A DNA stretch of 64,000 nt, taken from positions 8,480,001 to 8,544,000 of the forward strand of contig CM076943.1 of assembly GCA_039566865.1 (NCBI GenBank), given 5' to 3'. Below, one piece after another: positions 59,672-64,000 of the stretch. Below the pieces are notes generated by a model. The model was given only the letters and a program-made list of their open reading frames with translations, was not told the DNA's origin and searched no databases. Both the position numbers and the translations under genes were made by a program. This DNA comes from Aurelia coerulea. Its lineage: Eukaryota > Cnidaria > Scyphozoa > Semaeostomeae > Ulmaridae. Position 1 is the stretch's first letter. Each line of letters opens with the position of its first letter.

Positions 59672-60570
59672 CATCATCATATTATTATTATTATCACCAT
59701 CAGCATTATTATTATCATTATTATCTTGATTAGCATCATCATCATTTTACTACATACATTACATAACCGTTATAAACCTAACCCATATAACCTCTGCGTA
59801 GCCATCATATCTAACCAATCACGTGTTACTTCTCCTTTTCAAATCGCTGTACATATTCAAATTTTTATTATAACTGTCACATTACAGCCCTGAAGAAGTC
59901 CTGCATGGCAGGACGAAATATTGGCAAAAATTAAATTAGTCGTATTTGCTGTTGTTTTTTGTCGTGTTGCGGTGTTTCTGCCTTTAAATTTATTCATTTT
60001 TTCGTCATCGCAAGCATCTTCGGATCCGGCAATCGACGTTGGTATCGTGGCCTTTACTTTTTCAAATTAAATAATTGTAACACCTTTGAAAAAAATGAAA
60101 CATTCCACCTTTAATACCCTTGGCCTTTGTGTTATGCTCAATTTTTCAATTAACAAATATATTTCCACACATTTGTACAATGGCAGCTTTTGTATCCTGT
60201 ACACAAAGGATTCATTCATTCAGCAGCCTGTGAGGTCTTGGCCATAATGGTGCCCAAGGTCACTTGAAAGTATGCATGCACTTTACACTAGCCACATCAA
60301 TTTCTGTTCAAGTAACTTACAAGTCTACATATCAATACATAATTGAATAATAGTAATACTTACAAATGAAAAATCTTGCACTCTTATAACCCAAATTACC
60401 AAGGCAAGATTAATCAGTCCAAGTACAAGAATGAGAAGTATCAGGAAATAAAGACATCTTTTTCTCCAGCCATATATTCCAACTTTGTATACAATCATTG
60501 CAGGATCGCTCGAATAATCAACATCATCATCTGCATAGTGACTTCCATTTGGTCTTCTACGACTGGCCAT
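46497..60570 (-). CDS. Sarcoglycan, gamma/delta/zeta type
   Basis: Single-pass type II membrane protein of the dystrophin-associated sarcoglycan complex, which by family stabilises the muscle-cell membrane. Coding exons, in order, are 60364-60570 (the exon itself starts at 60597), 52219-52320, 50487-50694, 49243-49511 and 46497-46679. All have AG/GT borders and phases that match, giving about 322 residues against roughly 290 in vertebrates. Residues 1-40 are cytoplasmic with the family hallmark [12 protein letters not shown]; a TM segment spans about 41-62. The extracellular part has [23 protein letters not shown], a TPLV motif, and the terminal cysteine cluster REVCMCADG...DRC...GVC. The acceptor 27 bases before the ATG implies a non-coding first exon upstream. 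Intron 1 is about 8 kb and hosts a nested gene. The intron before the last exon contains extra copies of part of exon 4. Confidence 0.88.
46786..47368. mobile_element. Foldback element, family E, copy 2
   Basis: Left 'tatcgagtgag' and right 'attcacctggta' resemble the common CCGGGTG-type ends. It shares 'cagccaaacatgttaacttt' and 'tagtttcgcccacaagggca' with 40052-40600. Confidence 0.5.
47370..48190. other. Intron sequence, possible decayed retroelement tail
   Basis: The region 47600-47870 is very AT-rich with a short GATATATA run and an A-rich end, compatible with a LINE 3' UTR on the plus strand, but no coding remnant is visible. Confidence 0.25.
48285..49040 (-). repeat. Tandem array of four partial copies of sarcoglycan exon 4 (candidate mini-exons)
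   Basis: Four units of about 200 bases each hold the last 105 bases of exon 4, its splice donor and about 95 bases of intron. From the exon 4 side: copy 1 (about 48881-49040) lacks 69 internal bases but keeps frame and donor. Copy 2 (about 48690-48880) keeps frame but its donor is disrupted by an insertion. Copy 3 (mini-exon 48505-48609, 35 codons [13 protein letters not shown]...LVSKKGK) keeps everything. Copy 4 (about 48290-48480) has a one-base frameshift. In all four an AG stands exactly before the coding part (CCTAG, TCAAG or CCCAG). Confidence 0.8.
49045..49222. mobile_element. Unidentified insertion next to sarcoglycan exon 4
   Basis: The homology between exon 4's own intron start and the repeat units stops at 'gttaag' just after the donor and resumes in the array, so this ~178-base AT-rich segment ('tatgtatgcatgtatgtatt', AG-rich middle) appears inserted. 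No family recognised. Confidence 0.35.
49243..49511 (-). CDS. Sarcoglycan exon 4
   Basis: [12 protein letters not shown]..., [12 protein letters not shown], then [13 protein letters not shown] and LVSKKGK-like end ([14 protein letters not shown]), phase 0 out. The last 105 bases are the part that is repeated downstream at 48285-49040. Confidence 0.88.
50215..50455 (-). mobile_element. Possible tRNA-derived SINE
   Basis: On the minus strand from about 50455, 'ggttagtgctctcgctctct' resembles a tRNA A-box region and 'gttacgagtttgagccc' a B-box. The rest, CT- and GG-rich, would be the SINE body. No full cloverleaf. Confidence 0.35.
50487..50694 (-). CDS. Sarcoglycan exon 3
   Basis: 69 codons plus one base, [18 protein letters not shown]... 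to GVEFV. The repeated beta-strand-like pattern is typical of the extracellular stalk. NVT is a potential N-glycosylation site. Confidence 0.9.
51175..51416. mobile_element. Short TA-flanked TIR element
   Basis: TACCCGGTGTCTTAAATAAG and, inverted, 'tttttttgagacacccggta'. 'tcccttttga' / 'tcaaaagga' pair next. Non-coding, in sarcoglycan intron 2. Confidence 0.65.
52005..52145 (+). mobile_element. LINE 3' tail fragment
   Basis: In reverse complement it matches 22009-22135 and 63600-63745 ('acaatttacg..ttg', 'atgctacaaaaatgatacca', 'gagcaaaag'). Confidence 0.5.
52219..52320 (-). CDS. Sarcoglycan exon 2
   Basis: 34 codons, [17 protein letters not shown] to KYIMSRG, phase 0-0, donor GTAAGT. It corresponds to the membrane-proximal extracellular region (GMGHLCVTKDGL in vertebrates). 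Confidence 0.9.
53169..54716 (+). CDS. Guanylate-binding-protein-like large GTPase, intronless, nested in sarcoglycan intron
   Basis: GBP/RHD3-type dynamin-related GTPase, 515 residues in one open frame. The P-loop GDARVGKS is at residues 83-90, switch I threonine in VTRGVW at 121-126, and DVEGTD at 142-147. The guanine-specificity position reads ILRE (209-212), where GBPs usually have RD. Family members are interferon-induced or constitutive GTPases acting on membranes and in immunity; function here is unknown. N-terminal residues 22-37 are strongly hydrophobic ([15 protein letters not shown]), a signal anchor that ordinary GBPs lack. Residues about 385-480 form a long charged coiled coil, followed by an amphipathic end. 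It lies inside the 8-kb sarcoglycan intron on the opposite strand. Lack of introns suggests a retrocopy that stayed intact, though single-exon GBP-like genes also occur. ATGs at codons 10 and 17 are alternative starts. Confidence 0.85.
   Translation: MMSCFSLDLMSARKLNMYLNQMILLTIVTLVLVCIIDKSSTRTTEGVQLLTYDASSKAFSINPQALELIRHLKQPIQVISAVGDARVGKSTAMNILNHIWSRAGNEEFVEVFQTGGSVQAVTRGVWMSILQTDDGTSRVLLDVEGTDLGNDATTDHLSMLTALMSSGMTFFIRDAVKTHAVDFLFRMSRLSDGIFKEEAIQHFPKLKIILREALDAPDKQSMAEYVKDAFVSPNIGDGSDEKRKIIGKYFPRNDIEVSEIDTVQDRKLFKNMEQLSKSEYMNSMQELAKKGKLFPVKKSLNGAIMDGPMLAELAGKLIETMNNNTWRDFGNAYLLVEKNFCDRCYEELVKPYIGEDLESLKHFQVSGFKEFEKKCALAEYVQTAKAKLTKLVESKAELEATHQQLKEEILRRKNEEERRATAEEELKNDKDKMEEELRKAQEERAMAEEKEAAMRDKILQQQEKIKQLEKKVESNEYFYNTLNTGIKAAAAVYMLPAAFTSPWEMKKTVQKWLLN
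54717..55773. other. 3' flank of the GBP-like gene and dispersed repeats
   Basis: An ATTAAA near 54776 could be its poly-A signal. 55060-55200 resembles 61490-61650 ('tcttgataaaa', 'atgaatgc.aaaaagcagta'). 55310-55410 contains repeated 'ttcacg.ttcac' units. No gene recognised. Confidence 0.35.
55774..56373. mobile_element. TA-flanked TIR element with ~75-bp arms
   Basis: TACAGGGTGTCCCAAAAAAA and inverted TTTTTTTGGGACACCCTGTA. The arms continue through 'ccccgtttgtccgaagattg' / 'caatcttcagacaaacgggg' and 'gacaaaacggcaaaagattc' / its mirror. The ends are near-perfect, so the element is young. No open frame. Confidence 0.8.
56594..57009. mobile_element. hAT-like MITE
   Basis: 'gtccacacgagaacggaacg' at the left and 'cgttctcgtgtgaac' at the right, with several internal 'aatggaacgg' and 'ccgttc' repeats in both orientations. 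Confidence 0.6.
57253..57828. mobile_element. Foldback element, family C, copy 3
   Basis: TACCGGGTGTCCCAAAAAAT and inverted TTTTTTTGGGACACCTGGTA, with the inner arm 'ggatttggttga' / 'tcaaccaaatc' and 'gttaactatagagg'-type sequence shared with 28439-29385 and 40669-41412. Confidence 0.75.
58066..59493 (+). CDS. Penelope-like RT (partial) with GIY-YIG endonuclease
   Basis: 475 codons from an internal ATG; the open frame runs back to about 57940. RT motif A is [11 protein letters not shown] (residues 13-23), motif [15 protein letters not shown] (73-86), motif [11 protein letters not shown] (109-118) and motif [21 protein letters not shown] zinc-finger-like knuckle (331-340) precedes the endonuclease: [26 protein letters not shown] (391-408), and later RAKENYFI with the catalytic glutamate. 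The catalytic YIDD and YIG residues are intact. The frame is uninterrupted, so truncation is recent relative to other repeats here. Confidence 0.88.
   Translation: MGTLPSNSLLVTLDVSSLYTNIPHFEGVQAAREYLDKRTTQNPPTQTICDLIDIILRNNNFEFNGQFYLQKHGTAMGTRMAPPYANLFMGVFEENALKNAPHKPLVWWRYIDDIFLIWTHGEEKLTEFIRTLNNIHPNIKFTSDISSTSTHFLDVTVILNEDNSISTDLYVKPTDTHQYLLSTSAHPKHTKKSIPYSLALRLRRICSNNDTLKKRTNQLLTYLTNRGYKRKHVRNEIRKASKLTRQSSLQTKQKKRNNRTPFVVTYHPSVPQLTSILNSNFHILQNSTNCKEVFPDPPILSNRRPKNLREYLVRAKMKNDATTTPRGISKCPSRRDCYTCQHIQDGTHTVTFTNTNETFNIRQSLDCNSTNVIYLLQCKRCLRDKKTDCQYIGQTGRRIRDRLNEHRRDIINKRSDTSGVAEHFCKPNHSVQDLQLLPLLKIHDTRESVRRAKENYFIDLANTLSPNGLNRTTDR
59618..59755. repeat. (ATT)n microsatellite
   Basis: Nearly pure ATT triplets with CAT interruptions, within the 3' region of the Penelope-like element. 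Confidence 0.9.
59889..59925 (+). ncRNA. Hammerhead-ribozyme-like core in the Penelope-like element
   Basis: CTGAAGA, then a perfect 7-bp stem gtcctgc-atg-gcaggac, then GAAA: the conserved core order of a hammerhead ribozyme (CUGANGA, stem II, GAAA). Stems I and III cannot be paired convincingly by eye, so activity is uncertain. Hammerhead motifs are known from Penelope-like elements. Confidence 0.45.
60000..60070 (+). repeat. Short dispersed repeat shared with 27436-27515
   Basis: 'gcatcttcggatccggcaat' followed by 'cgacgttggtatcgtggcct' is the inverted copy of the segment in the NEK4 intron. Here it directly follows the Penelope-like 3' end. Confidence 0.6.
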
Positions 60571-60597
60571 GGCTGAATGTACTGTACCTGCAACTGC
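60364..60597 (-). CDS. Sarcoglycan exon with start codon, cytoplasmic tail and TM segment
   Basis: The exon opens after ttatttcag at 60598; ATG at 60570 ([16 protein letters not shown]). 69 codons to VIRVQDFSF, then GTAAGT, phase 0. [15 protein letters not shown] is the family signature. Confidence 0.9.
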
Positions 60598-61190
60598 CTG
60601 AAATAAAGAACAATTCATAATTCTGTTCGCATTCATTCATAGCACTTTTCAGGAAACTAATAAATCCATCTGTCACCTGACTAATAGTAATTGGTCATAA
60701 AATGTGCCTAATAAAAAAGAGGGACAACATTTCCCTTTGCAACTAAAACTCTGCAATTCACAACACACCTACAAATGCCATGAAACAAATGTATTGGGAG
60801 TCATTCCCTGTACAAAGGCTAATGTGATGGGTGATTCTTCAGGCTTTTCTGTTGGAGCCAGACCAGCTTTTGACTGTACCACTACATCCAATGAAGTAGA
60901 TCAGTTACCCAAAGATGGTTCCGCCACACTGCTCAGTTGTCTTTGCACAGAATAAATTCCAACTTGCATTTTGAATCTTTGAGCACATTAACAGTATGTG
61001 CGGGAGTTTCACTGGTGTACTTTTTAATAAGATTTGAAAATTTGCAAACAATTATGTGTTTAAGAAACATTTTATCAATACTACTAAACACAGTTTTGAA
61101 GCTCATTGGATGCATCCATTCATCATTTAGAAAGAAAACTTCTGCACACACCTTGCAAAGTTAACAGTCTGGTGATTTGGCCAGCAAAGG
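60598..61190. other. 5' flank or intron of sarcoglycan, no feature seen
   Basis: Should contain the upstream non-coding exon or the promoter of the sarcoglycan gene, but neither can be placed from sequence alone. Confidence 0.3.
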
Positions 61191-62196
61191 AATCAGATGT
61201 CATCTTGGGCCATACCCCCTCGGCCCATGGCCGAAACCTCCAAAGCCTCATTTTCACGGACCAATCAGACGGCTAATATGCGAATAAGACAAAGGAAACC
61301 CGTGAAGATTTTTCTAAATTTTACCTACCTTCATAAAACACAACCAGGAAAAACAACTCCTTGAAATTTCATCTACTCTCCAAATGTTAGGGCATACAAG
61401 TTTGGATGCCAGTTAAATCATCTCCACTGGAGTCGCCTCTCCAATAGACAAAATCAGCAAAGGCTTGTTGAGGCCTGTTTACACCACTTCAAGTCAGGTG
61501 ATAAAGCCTCTTGATAAAACCTTGTTTGAACTTTATAACTTATTTCGCAACAAGCAAACTTGTTCCATGAATGCAAAAAGCAGTAAAAAAAAAAACTTCC
61601 CTAGAGTATTGCCACATAACTTGAAATGCGTGAACAAGCCTGTGTAGACTTTTCAATTCACATAGAAACTGTAGGGACATTGAATCTTGAACAAAAGGAA
61701 ATTTAGCAGAAAGACAATAGCAAGAACAATTGAAAAGGCAGATTTTCGCATTTTCAGGTTGTTTTTACAACAATCACTATTGTTATTACAATAATTGTCT
61801 CTTGGCCAGAATTTCCATTGTTGAAGGTTAACCAACATCCAAACTTGTATACCAAAACATCTGGAGAGTAGATTTCTTTAAAAAAATTTGGAAATTTCAA
61901 GCAGTTTTTTGTCCTGGTTGTGTTTCATGATTTTCAGGGTAGTTATTACAATAATTGTCTCTTAAATTGTGAAGGTTACACATCCAAAGTATCACAGGTT
62001 TCTTTAAAAAAATTTGGAAATTTCAAGCAGTTTTTTGTCCTGGTTGTGTTTCATGAAGGTAGGTAAAGTTTACAAAAAGTTCACAGGTTTCTTTTGTTTT
62101 CGTCATTTATTTGTCATCTGATTGGTCCGTGAAAATGAGGCTTCAGAGGTTTCGGCCATGGGCCACGAGCATGTGACCCAAGATGACATCTAATTC
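61191..62196. mobile_element. 1-kb foldback element with internal tandem duplication
   Basis: 'aatcagatgtcatcttgggc' and inverted 'agatgacatctaatt', continuing through 'ggcccatggccgaaacctc' / 'gaggtttcggccatgggcc' and 'tcattttcacggaccaatca' / its mirror (arms about 80 bases). Inside, 'tctttaaaaaaatttggaaa' and 'agttttttgtcctggttgtg' occur twice (61870-61930 and 61998-62058) together with 'tattacaataattgtctctt'. Confidence 0.75.
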
Positions 62197-63590
62197 CTAT
62201 GCTATCAGAGCCTACTTTCTTTGCATGGCTTCATATTTATCAAAGGCTTCTGTATGCTTAGATTCTCTTCAAAAGGCTCTGAGCTAAGGAGATAATTCTT
62301 TTCCTGTAAAAATTGCAAATTTTAAGATAATTCTCTCACTGTCCCTCCTGTAGACCAGAGTTAAATTTAAGTCCTCTAGTCTACTGCCATTCCATCTTCA
62401 GATCAATATTTTGGAAAGGTGACAAAACACGGAGCACGTTTGTACGAGATCCTGATGTTCAGTTAGTTAATTGTACTTTTTTGGGATCATTTGCTGATAC
62501 ACCTAACCGTTGCTGCTAAGCCTGAGTACCTATTGCTAAACAAACAGACATCTAATTCAGAGTTCAGAGCATAAATAACCCATTCAAAACTTTTGTTAAA
62601 GGCCATGGGTTTAATCCGCCTGTCTGCTAAAGAAACAAACACACAAAGCAAAGGCTTTGTAATTGGCTTTGATGGGTTTGGTCCTTCAAGCTGGTGGGCC
62701 TACAGGCCTAAACCCAGCCAGGTGCATCTGAAGTTATTCAGATTTTCCTGCAAAACATCATACCTATCCTTGAAGTTATATCTCAGAATTCTGCAATGCC
62801 TCTTTTACTTGCAGTCTTTGGAGTTCAGTAAGTACAAAAAGCAGTGATTTCCAAGTTGTTCACGACAGACATACGTGGTTATCCACACCACAGCTTTGAA
62901 AACGCTCTTGTCTTGGCTTGTGGTGTTGTGGTGTGTGTGGCTTCTTCTTTGAGAATTTGGAGTTGTGGAGGAGCAAACAAAACCTTGAGGAAGATCACGG
63001 ATTGCGGGAGAAGGGGTACTTAAGGGGGTGCTGCGGGTAATCGTATATATTCAGGTTTGGGGTGCTCAGGTTGGGGTACAAGCCATCAATAAAAAAAATA
63101 ATTTCTGGCATAGAAATTGACCCAAAAAATAGTTTTTCTTGTACTGCACACCCAAACAAATAACAAATAAATCTCTGTTCCATAGATTATTATATGGGGA
63201 GATTATGTATACAAACAAAACAAAGTATATGAGTCTCCATCAAATTGGTGCAAAATAGATCTTGTTTCGTTTCTAAATCATGCTTTTGCATTTTTCAAAC
63301 TTTTCTCATTTTCAAAACCCAAATAAATCATTCAGACTTTCATGAACCCAAAAAAGTAATTGTACAATTGACTGACCCAAAAAAAAGTAGCCTAATAAAT
63401 GTATTAAGACATAATAAGAGCCTTTCTCGCTGACACTAATCGTTTTGATCATTCTACAAGTATTTTTGCCAGGGCAGGGGTTTGACTAGTAAAAGCTAGC
63501 AAAACGGTTCATACCGCAGAGCACATCTAAAATGGTCTACATTGTCAAATCATTCACACTAGGGCTGCATTCTGCCTCTGGTGACCTGTG
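62197..63590. other. No feature identified
   Basis: Only short spurious frames and a few homopurine runs. No gene, RNA or element end recognised. Confidence 0.3.
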
Positions 63591-63599
63591 AAATTTTTT

Positions 63600-63745
63600 T
63601 CTTTTTTTTCATATTCAATCAAAATTTTACAATACAAGTTACTTTTTAACACTACTTACAAACTACTTTACGATACTACAAAAACGATACGTTGGAGAGC
63701 AAAAGTCAATGGCAACTCCGCAGCCTTTACATAAAACTAAAGACT
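63600..63745 (-). mobile_element. LINE 3' tail fragment
   Basis: T run, then 'aaaattttacaatacaagtt' and 'cgatactacaaaaacgatac', then 'gagcaaaag', as in 22009-22135, so it is the same LINE family in the same orientation. Confidence 0.5.
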
Positions 63746-63767
63746 AAAAGTTTATCTCAAATTAGAC

Positions 63768-63852
63768 GTCATCTAGTGAAACAAATTGAATTGATCTTTT
63801 GGGACAAGTTTGCGTGCCCAGATATCATGTGACGTCTAATTTAAGATAGACT
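63768..63852. repeat. Inverted repeat
   Basis: 'tttatctcaaattagacgtc' faces 'gacgtctaatttaagata', with about 45 bases between. Possibly the end of a small MITE. Confidence 0.5.
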
Positions 63853-64000
63853 TTCAAGACTATTACATACATTATAATATGAAACGACTACAAAACAAAA
63901 ACCAAAAAAAAACCAAAAAAAAAAATACAAGAAGGGACTTAGTAACTTGGTGGCTGTGTTGCGACAAACCGTATTTATAGCCATATTAATAAAACCGACC

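Larger units (their letters stand above)
57960..59990 (+). mobile_element. Penelope-like retroelement, 5'-truncated
   Basis: Contains the downstream half of the RT and a complete-looking GIY-YIG endonuclease, then about 500 bases of 3' sequence with an (ATT)n run. It ends near 'gtttctgcctttaaattta', which a second copy at 22.8 kb shares. The 5' part of the RT (fingers, motifs 1-2) is absent, so it is dead or a truncated insertion in the sarcoglycan intron. Confidence 0.85.

Overview
This window is nuclear DNA from an animal. It is AT-rich, its genes are split by GT-AG introns, and it is full of transposon debris. The gene content (a NEK4-type kinase, a gamma/delta/zeta-type sarcoglycan, a Brambleberry/Kar5/GEX1 nuclear-fusion protein and a guanylate-binding-protein-like GTPase) fits a metazoan. 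The repeat style (Penelope-like elements, LINE tails, many short TA-flanked inverted-repeat elements) suggests a marine invertebrate, perhaps a cnidarian or another early-branching lineage. I cannot name the species.

Layout. Positions 1-8700 hold no gene I can support: a decayed ~175-bp tandem array (1760-2620), a LINE 3' end (4840-5510) and a MITE. From 8713 to 30801 on the minus strand lies a NEK4-like kinase gene with 13 recognised coding exons whose splice phases join without conflict. The exon that should carry the kinase beta-3 lysine was not found, and the C-terminal domain probably lies beyond the left edge. Its introns hold repeats, including a LINE inserted into a Penelope-like element (21975-22835). 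About 1.5 kb away, head-to-head, a four-exon plus-strand gene (32278-38957) encodes a ~658-residue Brambleberry-type nuclear-envelope fusion protein. The stretch 39-46.4 kb is a transposon graveyard with several related foldback elements and a 305-bp palindrome. From 60570 down to 46497 on the minus strand runs a sarcoglycan of about 322 residues in five coding exons.

The large first coding intron of the sarcoglycan (52321-60363) contains an intronless GBP-like GTPase gene on the opposite strand (53169-54716), three TIR elements and a 5'-truncated Penelope-like retroelement with reverse transcriptase and GIY-YIG domains (57960-59990).

The most interesting structure is between sarcoglycan exon 4 and the last exon. 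Here the 3' 105 bases of exon 4, with its splice donor and some intron, are repeated four more times (48285-49040). Two copies keep an AG in acceptor position, an open phase 0-0 frame and a GTAGGT donor, so they could act as in-frame mini-exons that lengthen the extracellular domain. The genes do not form a pathway; neighbourhood effects are limited to the head-to-head NEK4/brambleberry pair and the gene nested in the sarcoglycan intron.
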